Positions 1 to 7,627 of a DNA stretch of 48,420 nt are shown one piece after another; position 1 is the first letter of the stretch, and every line of letters starts with the position of its first letter. Origin of the DNA: Clostridia bacterium. Its GTDB lineage: Bacteria; Bacillota; Clostridia; Christensenellales; UBA1242. Where the stretch lies: assembly GCA_028709705.1 (NCBI GenBank), contig JAQVWL010000006.1, positions 1-48,420 of the forward strand. Direction: 5' to 3'. A program made the translations under genes and the position numbers. A model generated the notes under the pieces. It was not told the DNA's origin and ran no database searches. It saw nothing but the letters and a program-made list of their open reading frames with translations.

Positions 1-94
1 TTTACAAATCTCATTATTTTCTCTTTTTAATTATGATTTTAGCATATCACACAAAAGTTTTTTTGGCAAGCAAAATTTTCGGTAAAAAAATAAC

Positions 95-872
95 TTTATT
101 TTTTGTGAAACAAAAAACAAGCACAAAGGGCAGATTTTTGCACCGCGGGCGGAGCGATTGCCCCAAATTCTGCGGGGCAATCACTTCCGCCCGCTTGTTT
201 ATATTACAAAAAATTTTGGTAGTAATAAAACATTGGTATTGCAAAAATGGGGGATTTGAGTGCCGATAGGCAATGATATTTTGGTGGTAGTGCAGTTTGT
301 TTTTTAGCAAGGGTCAACGGGGAACATAGTAGTAAGGGTCAACGGGGACGTTAGTAACTGACACGAAGCGAACAGCGGAGGGTCAGTTGACTACGTCCCC
401 TTGACCTGTTTTTTGTAATACAATTTGATAATAATTCTTGGAACAACTGCTTTCAAAAAAAAGTACGGGCAAAACCGCCAACGCAGTGCGGTTTTCGTTT
501 GGCCCGTAAAAGCAAAAACTTGCCTGATAAAGCGATGCTTTTTTGTGAAACAAAAAACAAGCAAAAAGGCAAGTTTTTGCGTGTGTCAAGGGGACCGTAG
601 CACTCCTTGACCGTTCGCCCTCGGCTCCTGTCAATTGCTAGCGTCCCCGTTGACCCTTGACCTGTTGTTTGCAGTAAAATTTGATAAAAACTTCTTGAAA
701 CGCTCTTCGAAGGCTCTTGGAACACTCTTGGAACAACCGCTATTCACAAAAGTACGGACAAAACCGCCAACGCAGTGCGGTTTTCGCTTGGTCCGTAAGG
801 GAGCAAAAACTTGCCCGTCAAGGCGATGCTTTTTTGTGAAACAAAAAACAAGCACAAAGGGCAAGTTTTTGC
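95..872. repeat. Composite hairpin-repeat array, gene-free
   Basis: No credible gene lies in bases 1-984. The stretch is built from repeated palindromic modules. Module A (337-406 and 585-654) has outer arms of the type GGTCAACGGGGACG / CGTCCCCTTGACC; the first copy also has inner arms AACTGAC/GTCAGTT. Module B (about 407-515 and 660-795) begins TGACCTGTT and contains an ACCGCC...GCGGT hairpin. Module C (about 515-580 and 793-871) has arms GCAAAAACTTGCC / GGCAAGTTTTTGC around an inner TTTTTTGTGAAACAAAAAAC. A partial module C begins near 95. Copies of C and A recur at 23269-23304 and 38207-38247. Short ORFs here merely read through the repeats. Confidence 0.8.
145..194. repeat. GC-rich hairpin
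   Basis: The arms GCGGGCGGAGCGATTGCCCC and GGGGCAATCACTTCCGCCCGC pair almost perfectly (one bulge, one G-T) around a 9-base loop. It is strikingly GC-rich for this genome and follows the partial module C. No U tract follows, so it is not an obvious terminator. Confidence 0.7.
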
Positions 873-873
873 G

Positions 874-909
874 ACATACAAGATAACATACAAGATAACA
901 TACAAGATA
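874..909. repeat. Three tandem 12-bp repeats
   Basis: Three perfect head-to-tail copies of ACATACAAGATA directly follow the last module C of the array. No function is evident; the copy number is probably prone to slippage. Confidence 0.85.
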
Positions 910-936
910 AAGCAAATTTGTTGTAAAAAAAAACAA

Positions 937-967
937 CAAAAAAACTCAGTTTGACTGAGTTTTTTTT
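937..967 (-). terminator. Rho-independent terminator
   Basis: Stem ACTCAG/CTGAGT with a 5-base loop, flanked by seven A and seven T, so it can act on either strand. It lies 18 bases beyond the stop codon of the membrane-anchored gene at 985-1671 and would end that transcript. Confidence 0.8.
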
Positions 968-984
968 ACTTACTTTCTTTTCAA

Positions 985-1671
985 CTAATCAAATTTTTTC
1001 AAAAAAGCGTCATATGTTTGTGTTTCAAAATTTTCTATTTTTTCAAGTTTTAGTTCTTCTGCCAAGTTTTTAAAACAATTTTTTGCTTTTGCAAGTTCCC
1101 CTTCTCCGCTCAATGCAAATTCCATCGGAGTTTTTTGATATTTTTTAAACTCGGTTGATTGACTGTCAAACATTTGCAACAAATCTTTTTTGCTCAATTT
1201 CAAAAAAAGTTTTAAGGTGTCATTTTTGATGGTTAAAGCACCAACAATAATATTTTTAACTTTGAAAATTTCGCCATCAAGGGTCAAGGAGTTTGTTAAG
1301 TTTTCAAAACTTAATAATGTATTTTTTAAAATAGTATAGTTTTCTTTTTGCTCTGCAGTCAAATTTTTGTGTTTTTTTATATAAAAATTGACAATTTTTT
1401 CTTGTTTTGCTTCGGTTTCAGTTTCTTCTTTCGCGACTGTTTCAACTTTTGCAACTACTACTTCTTTTGAGGTATCGTTTTTGGGTTCAATTTTTTCAAG
1501 ATTGTCTTTGTGTTCGCTTGTTTTACTTGCCCGTTCTTTTTCTTTTTTTATTTCTTTTAAAGATTTTACCATTATGACAATCACAAAAACTAGCATCATG
1601 CAAGCGAGAAATATCATAACACAGCCGAAAATTTGGATAACAGTTGGCGAAAGTCCTAACCAGTCAAACAT
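985..1671 (-). CDS. Membrane-anchored hypothetical protein
   Basis: A 228-residue protein I do not recognise. Residues about 10-36 form one strongly hydrophobic transmembrane segment, followed by a highly charged Lys/Glu-rich linker (about 37-90, coiled-coil-like) and a globular, Lys/Leu-rich C-terminal part (about 95-228). The topology suggests an N-terminal anchor; the basic residues after the membrane segment favour a cytoplasmic C-terminal domain, which is inference. The start has a GGGG Shine-Dalgarno 6 bases upstream. It has its own promoter (1694-1722) and a terminator just downstream, so it is probably monocistronic. Confidence 0.7.
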   Translation of the reverse strand: MFDWLGLSPTVIQIFGCVMIFLACMMLVFVIVIMVKSLKEIKKEKERASKTSEHKDNLEKIEPKNDTSKEVVVAKVETVAKEETETEAKQEKIVNFYIKKHKNLTAEQKENYTILKNTLLSFENLTNSLTLDGEIFKVKNIIVGALTIKNDTLKLFLKLSKKDLLQMFDSQSTEFKKYQKTPMEFALSGEGELAKAKNCFKNLAEELKLEKIENFETQTYDAFLKKFD

Positions 1672-1693
1672 CTTTAACCCCTTTTTTGTTTAC

Positions 1694-1722
1694 ATAATAC
1701 TACAAAAAGGGATATTTTTCAA
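1694..1722 (-). promoter_or_regulatory. Promoter of membrane-anchored gene
   Basis: TTGAAA, 17-bp spacer, TATTAT on the minus strand, placing the start of transcription about 20 bases before the ATG at 1671. The -35 box lies 7 bp from the stop codon of the hydrolase gene upstream. Confidence 0.65.
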
Positions 1723-1728
1723 TAGTTT

Positions 1729-2466
1729 TTAAAAAATATTTCTTATATTGTTGTCGCAAATGTCAACATTTTGCTCTTTTTCTAAAATTTTTATTATTTG
1801 ATTTGCAATAATTTCTTGACCTTTTTCGTTTGGGTGAACTCCATCTTCGGCGTAAAATTCCAAAGTGTTTCTTATTTTCAAAAATGGCGAACGGATATCC
1901 AAAAACTTACAACCGCACTTCATTGCAACCTTAAAAAGTATCATATTGTAAAGTTCTTGATGCCTTTGAATGTTGGAAATATCTCCGCCAAAAAATTGCA
2001 TAACCTTGTCGCCATCGGCAACTTTTTTTATAACATTTTTAAAATAATTTTCAGAATTTACGGGCGGAATTCCACAAATCCAAACTTCAATATTTTTTGA
2101 TTTTAATTTTGATATTAGATTTAACAAAATGTTTTCAAATTCTTTTTCCAAAGTTTTGGGGTCTTGATTTTCATAAGGGCTTTGTGCCACCGCCTGCCAA
2201 TTAAAATCGGCATCATTGCCTCCAACAGCGAACACAACAACGTTTCTGCGGTCTGCGTTAACCGCTTGAAGATAGTCTTCCACCATATTTTTTTCAAAAA
2301 TTCTTTTAAGCGTTTGCCCAAAGCAAGAGTTGTTGTTTATTTCTATATTATAATGTTTTTCCAAAATTTCAACTGCATTAGTTTTCAATTTTTGCGGTCT
2401 TCCATTTTCTATTTTCATACCTTTTCCAAGTGAATCACCTAGAATTGTAACATTTAATTTTTCCAT
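1729..2466 (-). CDS. GDSL/SGNH-family hydrolase
   Basis: A 245-residue serine hydrolase of the SGNH superfamily, which cleaves esters of lipids, sugars or acylated polymers; the substrate cannot be told from sequence. The family blocks are visible: the nucleophile motif GDSLGKG near the N terminus, GGND about a third of the way in, and DGVHPNEKG near the C terminus with the catalytic Asp and His. There is no signal peptide, so it is probably cytoplasmic. I chose the ATG at 2466 because GAGGTG lies 6 bases upstream of it. An in-frame GTG at 2475 overlaps that site and is less likely. It is divergent from the XRE regulator at 2643 and may share its operators. Confidence 0.85.
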   Translation of the reverse strand: MEKLNVTILGDSLGKGMKIENGRPQKLKTNAVEILEKHYNIEINNNSCFGQTLKRIFEKNMVEDYLQAVNADRRNVVVFAVGGNDADFNWQAVAQSPYENQDPKTLEKEFENILLNLISKLKSKNIEVWICGIPPVNSENYFKNVIKKVADGDKVMQFFGGDISNIQRHQELYNMILFKVAMKCGCKFLDIRSPFLKIRNTLEFYAEDGVHPNEKGQEIIANQIIKILEKEQNVDICDNNIRNIF

Positions 2467-2495
2467 TTCTTTCACCTCACAACTATTTTAACCAT

Positions 2496-2524
2496 TTAAT
2501 ACGCAAAATTTACCTACTGTACAA
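2496..2524 (-). promoter_or_regulatory. Promoter of SGNH hydrolase gene
   Basis: TTGTAC, 17-bp spacer, TATTAA on the minus strand. An ACAGTAG box overlaps the -35 region and spacer, so a repressor bound there would block RNA polymerase. Confidence 0.6.
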
Positions 2525-2590
2525 TTTTGTGGCTATCTTTGTCAAGCATCAAACAGTAGAGAAGAAAAACCCCCACTCTACCAACAGTAG
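2514..2590. promoter_or_regulatory. Three ACAGTAG boxes, putative operators
   Basis: The heptamer ACAGTAG occurs at 2514-2520 (minus), 2553-2559 (plus) and 2584-2590 (plus) inside the divergent intergenic region. One box overlaps the hydrolase promoter and one ends 17 bp upstream of the regulator's -35. The neighbouring XRE regulator is the natural candidate to bind them; this is inference. Confidence 0.5.
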
Positions 2591-2607
2591 AATTGTTAAA
2601 AAAATGG

Positions 2608-2636
2608 TTGACATTTGAAGAAAACTTTGCCATAAT
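2608..2636 (+). promoter_or_regulatory. Promoter of XRE regulator (predicted leaderless)
   Basis: TTGACA at 2608-2613, exactly 17 bp, CATAAT at 2631-2636. Transcription would begin about 7 bases later, at 2642-2643, which is the A of the start codon ATG at 2643. No Shine-Dalgarno precedes the ATG. Confidence 0.75.
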
Positions 2637-2642
2637 AGGTTT

Positions 2643-3239
2643 ATGGAAAATATAAAGCAAACAATTGCAGATAACATTGCAAAGTATAGAAAAATTGCAG
2701 GGCTTACCCAATTTGAATTGGCAACAAAACTAAATTACTCCGACAAAGCAATTTCAAAATGGGAAAGAGGAGATTCTTTGCCTGATGTTGTAGTGCTAAA
2801 AGAAATTGCAAATTTGTTCGGTATTTCACTTGACAGTTTGACTTGTGAACAAAAAGAGCAACCCAAATTTTTGAAAAAAATATGGTTCAAAATCAACCAC
2901 AAAAGCGTTATTATATCTTCAATTTCAAGCATTTTTGTTTGGCTTGTTGCCACAAGCGTTTTTGTTTTTGGGTCAATGATTTTTGAAGTTCCAAAACTTT
3001 GGCTTGCATTTATTTATGCAATTCCCGTAAATTGTATTGTGCTTTTGGCACTTACAAAATTTTGGAAAAATAAATGGTACAACTTTATTGTTGTTTCGGT
3101 TTTGATTTTGTCTATTATTTTATCTTTGTTTTTAACTTTTGATTATCACAGCGTTTGGCTTTTGTTTATAATTGCCATTCCCCTTATTGCTCTTGCGTTT
3201 TTGTGGTTCGTTGCAAGGCACTGGACAGTGAAAAAATAG
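2643..3239 (+). CDS. XRE-family regulator with C-terminal membrane segments
   Basis: A 198-residue protein. Residues 1-65 are a helix-turn-helix of the XRE/Cro-CI type (IAKYRKIAGLTQFELA, then SDKAISKWERGDSLPDV), a DNA-binding repressor or activator fold. Residues about 85-195 contain four hydrophobic segments, so the protein is probably tethered to the membrane with its HTH in the cytoplasm, an arrangement common in Bacillota and often tied to envelope or stress signals. It is transcribed divergently from the SGNH hydrolase and probably autoregulates through the ACAGTAG boxes (inference). Its promoter places the transcript start on the initiator ATG. The stop codon lies inside a hairpin repeat at 3231-3253. 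Confidence 0.85.
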   Translation: MENIKQTIADNIAKYRKIAGLTQFELATKLNYSDKAISKWERGDSLPDVVVLKEIANLFGISLDSLTCEQKEQPKFLKKIWFKINHKSVIISSISSIFVWLVATSVFVFGSMIFEVPKLWLAFIYAIPVNCIVLLALTKFWKNKWYNFIVVSVLILSIILSLFLTFDYHSVWLLFIIAIPLIALAFLWFVARHWTVKK

Positions 3240-3253
3240 CGTTGCTATTTTTT
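3231..3253 (+). terminator. Terminator-like hairpin repeat over stop codon
   Basis: Perfect stem AAAAAATAGC / GCTATTTTTT with a GTT loop; the stop codon TAG is inside the left arm and the right arm ends in a T tract. A related hairpin with the same downstream GATAAATGAT text overlaps the stop of the DUF1858 gene (19395-19415). Confidence 0.7.
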
Positions 3254-3440
3254 AATGATAAATGATGAATGATGAATGAAGAATTGTATGCGTTAGCATA
3301 TTGCATTAGCATAGCGAATTGCATAAATTCGTAAGAATTTATTGCATTATCTTGGCGTGCTGGCTTCGCAACAAAATTTTGATATTACGCAAAAAAATTT
3401 TTAAAAAAACCCATAAGTAACCATTATCCAATATTTATTA
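3254..3440. repeat. Intergenic repeat region with small hairpins
   Basis: No gene seen. The stretch starts with ATGATAAATGATGAATGATG-type direct repeats, then small palindromes (ATGCGTTAGCAT; arms ATAAATTC/GAATTTAT around GTAA). A 27-bp tract at 3362-3388 matches 32661-32687 at 25 positions. It is a patch of dispersed intergenic repeat. Confidence 0.65.
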
Positions 3441-3444
3441 ATCA

Positions 3445-3481
3445 TAAAAAAAAACAAATCCTTATAGGATTTTGTTTTTTT
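3445..3481 (-). terminator. Terminator of the S10-spc-alpha superoperon
   Basis: Stem AATCC/GGATT with a 5-base loop, extended by A and T tracts on both sides (bidirectional). It lies 35-70 bases beyond the rplQ stop codon and would end the ribosomal-protein transcript. Confidence 0.8.
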
Positions 3482-3545
3482 AAACTAGTTTAACTTTCAC
3501 TAATTGTGCAGTTTTTACACAAGTTCAATTTTTACTAATTGTGCG
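3482..3545. repeat. 35-bp offset tandem duplication of the rplQ 3' end
   Basis: Bases 3482-3510 match 3517-3545 at 23 of 29 positions. Read on the minus strand the outer copy would encode AQLVKVKLV and a stop, matching the AQLVKIELV and stop that end L17. The 35-bp offset puts it out of frame, so it is an untranslated fossil of the gene end. Confidence 0.75.
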
Positions 3546-4024
3546 GAATCGCCTCTTCTTTGATTTAATTTAATTATTCTTGTGTATCCACCGCGAGTGC
3601 CCAATTCTTTTGCCCTTGCGTCATATTTTGGTGCATAAACATTGAACATTTTTTCAATAAGTGGGTGATTTATTCCAAGCGTTCTTGTTTTGAAGTTTGC
3701 TTTGCTTTCTTTGTCTTGTTTTTGTTCTTGCAAATCATACAAAAATGCCATTAACGCTCTTCTTGCTGCCAATTTTTTTGGACCATCGTTAAGAACTTCT
3801 CTATCGGCTTTAACGCCTTTGTCATCTGTTATTGTTTTAACGGCTTTGATTGTGTCTTCATAGGTGTTCATTGCAAGTGTTATAAGTTTTTCTGCTTTGC
3901 TTCTTACAGACCTTGCTCTTACTGCTGTGGTTTCAAGTTTTCCATACCAAAGTAAGTATGACACTTGATTTCTAATCAAGGCAAGTCTTTCCTTTGAAGG
4001 CAATCCCAATTTATCGTTTGCCAT
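3515..4024 (-). CDS. rplQ: 50S ribosomal protein L17
   Basis: 169 residues, somewhat longer than the usual 115-130 because of an internal segment. The family start LGLPSKERLALIRNQVSYLL and the ending GDSAQLVKIELV are clear. L17 lies near the exit of the peptide tunnel. It is the last gene of the alpha operon, 11 bases after rpoA, and is followed by the superoperon terminator. A second, out-of-frame copy of its 3' end follows the stop codon. Confidence 0.95.
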   Translation of the reverse strand: MANDKLGLPSKERLALIRNQVSYLLWYGKLETTAVRARSVRSKAEKLITLAMNTYEDTIKAVKTITDDKGVKADREVLNDGPKKLAARRALMAFLYDLQEQKQDKESKANFKTRTLGINHPLIEKMFNVYAPKYDARAKELGTRGGYTRIIKLNQRRGDSAQLVKIELV

Positions 4025-4035
4025 AATATCTCCTT

Positions 4036-4992
4036 TTATTCCTCTTCTTCTTGTCGAAGTCCCAAACCATAAGTTTCAAGTTTTTGGACAACTTCGTCTA
4101 TTGATTTTAATCCTAAATTACGAACTTTCAACATATCAGCCTTAGACTTGTTAACCAAGTCTTCAACAGTGTTGATGTTTGCTCTTTTTAAGCAATTATA
4201 TGACCTAACTGAAAAATCCATTTCTTCAATAGGTAATGTAAGAACTTTTGATTGAATATCATCATCTTTTGAGATTAAAACGTTTAAATCAGCAAAATTT
4301 TCTGACATTTCTGTGAACAAACTAATATGTTCGTTTATAATTTTGCCAGCAAGAGCAACAACTTCTTTTGCAGAAATTGCACCGTTTGTTTTAACTTCAA
4401 GCATCAATTTGTCTAAATCAATATTTTGACCAACACGAGTGCTTTCCACACTGTAATTTACGCGAACAACAGGGGAATATAAAGAGTCTATTGCAATGTA
4501 TTCCAAACTTTCCATTCTTTCTTTGTTAACAACATTTGGAACATAACCTCTTCCTCTGCCAACAAGAATTTCAATATCAAAAATAGAATTGTCATCAACA
4601 GTGCAAATATGCAAGTCTTTGTTCAAAACTTCCACAAGGTCGTTTGATTCAAAGTCGCCTGCTTTAACTTCGCCTGCTTTTGTTCTTTTAAGTTTTAAAG
4701 TTGTTGTAAAATCTTTGTTAAGGTCCACAGATTTCAAGACCATTTGCTTTATGTTCAAAACAATGTCAACAACATCTTCTTTTACTCCCGGAACAGTTGA
4801 AAACTCGTGCAAAACGCCGGCAATTTTGATGCCAATAGGTGCTATTCCTGGCATTGCAGAAAGAAGAGTTCTTCTCATACAATTTCCAAGGGTAATACCA
4901 TATCCTTTTTCCAATGGTTCTATAATAAATTTTGCAAAACAGCCATTTTCAGTTTCTTCACAAGTAAGTTTTGGTTTTTCAATTTCAATCAT
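4036..4992 (-). CDS. rpoA: RNA polymerase alpha subunit
   Basis: 318 residues, normal length. Residues 1-230 are the dimerisation domain that nucleates core assembly (EPLEKGYGITLGNCMRRTLL at the front). Residues about 245-312 are the C-terminal DNA- and activator-binding domain with its helix-hairpin-helix (NCLKRANINTVEDLVNKS). It lies between rpsD and rplQ, the normal alpha-operon position. Confidence 0.98.
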   Translation of the reverse strand: MIEIEKPKLTCEETENGCFAKFIIEPLEKGYGITLGNCMRRTLLSAMPGIAPIGIKIAGVLHEFSTVPGVKEDVVDIVLNIKQMVLKSVDLNKDFTTTLKLKRTKAGEVKAGDFESNDLVEVLNKDLHICTVDDNSIFDIEILVGRGRGYVPNVVNKERMESLEYIAIDSLYSPVVRVNYSVESTRVGQNIDLDKLMLEVKTNGAISAKEVVALAGKIINEHISLFTEMSENFADLNVLISKDDDIQSKVLTLPIEEMDFSVRSYNCLKRANINTVEDLVNKSKADMLKVRNLGLKSIDEVVQKLETYGLGLRQEEEE

Positions 4993-5010
4993 TATTTGTT
5001 CTCCTTCCTA

Positions 5011-5631
5011 TTATCTTGAATATAATTCGATAATCAAATGTTCGCTGATATTCATATCAATATCTTCTCTTTTTGGTAAAGCCAAAATTTTTCCGATTAG
5101 TTTGTCTGAATCAAACTCTAACCATTTTGGCATAACAACCTTCATACCCTTTAATTCTTTAAACATTTCAAGGGGTTTTTTGTTGTCTTTTATTTCAATA
5201 ATATCGCCAACTTTAACCATAAATGATGGAATATCCACCCTTCTTCCGTTAACTGTGATATGTCCGTGGTTTACTATTTGACGGCTTTCGGCTCTTGAAG
5301 AACCAATGCCCATTCTGTAAATAACATTGTCCAATCTTCTTTCGATTAATGAAAGCATATTTTCACCAACGATACCTTTCATTTTTTCGGCTTCGTCGTA
5401 ATATCCTTCAAATTGTTTTTCCAAAATACCGTATGCTCTTTTAACTTTTTGTTTTTCACGAAGTTGAATTCCATATTGAGTAACTCTTTTTCTTGCTTGT
5501 CCGTGTTGTCCTGGAACAACAGGTCTTCTTTCAAGCGGACATTTTTTTGTGGTGCATTTTTCACCTTTTAAAAACAATTTGCAACCTTCGCGTCTGCATT
5601 GACGACATTTTGCATCAAGTAATCTTGCCAT
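5011..5631 (-). CDS. rpsD: 30S ribosomal protein S4
   Basis: 206 residues. S4 binds 16S rRNA early in 30S assembly. The N terminus carries the zinc-binding cysteines of the C+ form (C9, C12, C26, C31), and the S4 RNA-binding domain follows at about 95-160 (RLDNVIYRMGIGSSRAESRQ). In many bacteria S4 is the translational regulator of this operon; I see no obvious S4-binding leader here. rpoA follows 18 bases downstream. Confidence 0.97.
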   Translation of the reverse strand: MARLLDAKCRQCRREGCKLFLKGEKCTTKKCPLERRPVVPGQHGQARKRVTQYGIQLREKQKVKRAYGILEKQFEGYYDEAEKMKGIVGENMLSLIERRLDNVIYRMGIGSSRAESRQIVNHGHITVNGRRVDIPSFMVKVGDIIEIKDNKKPLEMFKELKGMKVVMPKWLEFDSDKLIGKILALPKREDIDMNISEHLIIELYSR

Positions 5632-5643
5632 TTTTCCTCCTTT

Positions 5644-6039
5644 TTATAACCTTCTTGCTTTTGGTGGACGACACCCGTTATGTGCTATTGGTGAAACGTC
5701 TCTTATCATTGTAACATTAAATTCAAGTGCTGTTAATGCACGGATAGCGGCTTCTCTGCCATTGCCCGGACCTTTTACAAACACTTCAACATTTCTTATG
5801 CCTTGTTCTTTTGCAACTTTTCCTGCTGTTTCAACACATTGTTGAGAAGCAAAAGGAGTGCTTTTTTTTGAACCTCTGAAACCCAACATTCCAGAACTTG
5901 CCCAAGATATAGCATTACCTACTGAATCAGTAAAAGTAACCAAAGTGTTATTAAAAGATGCTTGAATATGAACTTGTCCCTTGTCACTTGCTCTTACAAT
6001 CTTTTTCTTTTTTGTTGTAGTTTTTTTTGCAATTGCCAT
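5644..6039 (-). CDS. rpsK: 30S ribosomal protein S11
   Basis: 131 residues, normal length. S11 forms part of the 30S platform near the E site. Family signatures [16 protein letters not shown] and the ending [10 protein letters not shown] are present. The N terminus is lysine-rich (KKTTTKKKK). The gene lies 12 bases upstream of rpsD. Confidence 0.97.
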   Translation of the reverse strand: MAIAKKTTTKKKKIVRASDKGQVHIQASFNNTLVTFTDSVGNAISWASSGMLGFRGSKKSTPFASQQCVETAGKVAKEQGIRNVEVFVKGPGNGREAAIRALTALEFNVTMIRDVSPIAHNGCRPPKARRL

Positions 6040-6048
6040 AATTATCTC

Positions 6049-6429
6049 CTATTTTTTTCCTTTTTTAGCACTTCCGCCAACAATTCGTTTTGGACCTTTT
6101 CTTGTTCTTGCATTTGTTTTTGTTTTTTGTCCACGAACAGGTAAACCTTTTCTGTGACGGATTCCACGATAAGAGCCAATTTCGGTAAGACGTTTAATAT
6201 TCATTGAAACTTCTTTCCTCAATTCCCCTTCAACTTGGTATTCCTTATCAATATATTGACGAAGTTTAGCAACATCGTTTTCGTCCAAATCTTTAACTCT
6301 TGTGTCAGGGCTGATGCCTGTTTTGGTTAAAATTTTGTTTGCTGTTACTCTACCTATTCCATAAATATAAGTAAGACCAATTTCAATGCGTTTTTCTCTT
6401 GGTAAGTCAACGCCCGCAATTCTTGCCAT
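6049..6429 (-). CDS. rpsM: 30S ribosomal protein S13
   Basis: 126 residues. S13 sits in the 30S head and contacts the P-site tRNA and the 50S subunit. It begins [20 protein letters not shown] and has the HTH-type [11 protein letters not shown] segment and the basic tail [17 protein letters not shown]. An 8-bp inverted repeat lies between rpmJ and this gene. Confidence 0.97.
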   Translation of the reverse strand: MARIAGVDLPREKRIEIGLTYIYGIGRVTANKILTKTGISPDTRVKDLDENDVAKLRQYIDKEYQVEGELRKEVSMNIKRLTEIGSYRGIRHRKGLPVRGQKTKTNARTRKGPKRIVGGSAKKGKK

Positions 6430-6472
6430 ATTTTAATTTTCCTCCAAAATTTTTTTTTAAATATATATAAAC

Positions 6473-6500
6473 GATACCATAATTTTGCCGCGATGGTATC
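6473..6500. repeat. Inverted repeat between rpmJ and rpsM
   Basis: Perfect 8-bp arms GATACCAT / ATGGTATC around a 12-base loop in the 79-base gap before rpsM. Downstream in the transcription direction there is no clean U tract, so I read it as a possible mRNA structure or processing site rather than a terminator. Confidence 0.5.
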
Positions 6501-6508
6501 TGGTTTTT

Positions 6509-6622
6509 TTAACCTTGTGTTTGTTTGTGTTTTTTGTTTGTACAAATAACCATTACTTTGCCATCTCTTTTGATAACTTTGCATTTATCACAGATTGGCT
6601 TAACAGATGCTCTTACTTTCAT
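6509..6622 (-). CDS. rpmJ: 50S ribosomal protein L36
   Basis: 37 residues beginning [14 protein letters not shown], in the standard position between infA and rpsM. The zinc ligands C11, C14, C27 and H32 are intact, so this is the zinc-containing form. L36 stabilises 23S rRNA helices near the peptidyl transferase. AAAAGGAG lies 5 bases before the ATG. The tail KKHKQTQG is typical. Confidence 0.95.
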   Translation of the reverse strand: MKVRASVKPICDKCKVIKRDGKVMVICTNKKHKQTQG

Positions 6623-6634
6623 GGTTTTCTCCTT

Positions 6635-6871
6635 TTACCTTTTTTGATTTGTTTTATAAATCCAAGTTATTCGACCTTTTGTCAAGTCGTATGGACTCAT
6701 TTCAATTTTGACTTTATCGCCTTCAAGAATGCGAATATAACTTCTTATTCTTATTCTTCCAGAAATATAAGACAATACTGTGTGGCCGTTTTCCAATTTT
6801 ACCATAAAAGTTGTATTTGGTAAAACTTCAACCACTTCGCCATCAAATGTGATGACATCTTCCTTAGACAT
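6635..6871 (-). CDS. infA: Translation initiation factor IF-1
   Basis: 78 residues, a single S1-like OB fold. IF-1 occupies the 30S A site during initiation. Signatures are the [18 protein letters not shown] start and the [17 protein letters not shown] core. It lies between map and rpmJ, as in most Bacillota. Confidence 0.97.
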   Translation of the reverse strand: MSKEDVITFDGEVVEVLPNTTFMVKLENGHTVLSYISGRIRIRSYIRILEGDKVKIEMSPYDLTKGRITWIYKTNQKR

Positions 6872-6880
6872 AATAACTCC

Positions 6881-7624
6881 TTAAAGTGTTAAGATTTCTA
6901 CGCCATTATTTGTAACCAAAACAGTGTTTTCATAATGGGCTGATGGCAAGCCATCTCTTGTTCTAACAGTCCAACCATCTTTTTCCAAAAATATTGCTCG
7001 TTTGCCCATATTTATCATTGGTTCTATTGCCAAAAAGATGTTTTCGGGTATTGTAATACCTTCGGTTGTTTTGCCATAATTGGGAATGTTTGGAATTTCG
7101 TGCAGTTCGTGACCAATTCCGTGGCCGACAAGTTCTCTAACCACACTGTAACCGTTGCTTTCGGCGTGTTTTTGAATAGCATTTGACAACTCGCCAAGTT
7201 TTCCGCCAACATATAAGTGTGATATTCCTTCAAAAAAGCACTGCTGGGTGACATCAATAAGTTTTTGCTTTTCTGCTGAAATCTTGCCAACGGGAAAAGT
7301 TCTTGCTGCATCACCGTTGAAACCCTTGTAAGTTACGCCAATATCAACGCTAACAATGTCGCCTTCTTTGAGAATAATCTTGCTAGAAGGTATGCCGTGA
7401 ACGACAACATCGTTGACTGATATGCACGCACTACCCGGAAAGCCTTGATAACCCAAAAAAGTTGGTGTTGCATTATTGTCTATTATAAACTTTTTTATTG
7501 ATTTGTCAAGGTCTTGTGTTGAGATGCCTGCTTTGATTAATGTTTTTGCAAAGTCAAGAGTGTTTTTTGTTATCTCTCCTGCTTTTCTCATTAATACTAT
7601 ATCATTTGGTGATTGTGCAATCAA
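6881..7624 (-). CDS. map: Methionine aminopeptidase, type I
   Basis: 247 residues. It removes the initiator methionine from nascent proteins and needs two metal ions. The ligands are visible: two Asp in SVDIGVTYKGFNGDAA, His in VGHGIGHELHEIPN, Glu in FLAIEPM and Glu in HYENTVLVT. The start is TTG, with AAGGAAG 9 bases upstream inside the end of adk, so translation is probably coupled to adk. No N-terminal extension is present. Confidence 0.96.
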   Translation of the reverse strand: MIAQSPNDIVLMRKAGEITKNTLDFAKTLIKAGISTQDLDKSIKKFIIDNNATPTFLGYQGFPGSACISVNDVVVHGIPSSKIILKEGDIVSVDIGVTYKGFNGDAARTFPVGKISAEKQKLIDVTQQCFFEGISHLYVGGKLGELSNAIQKHAESNGYSVVRELVGHGIGHELHEIPNIPNYGKTTEGITIPENIFLAIEPMINMGKRAIFLEKDGWTVRTRDGLPSAHYENTVLVTNNGVEILTL

Positions 7625-7627
7625 CTT

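Noticed and set aside
95-872. CRISPR-like array
   Set aside because: The repeats are long palindromic modules of unequal length without unique spacers of constant size, and no cas gene is present.
635-886. 83-codon ORF in the repeat array
   Set aside because: It runs through repeat modules, has no ribosome binding site and resembles no protein.
4589-5281. 230-codon plus-strand ORF opposite rpoA and rpsD
   Set aside because: Both minus-strand genes are clear ribosomal-operon genes; the composition is that of a shadow frame.
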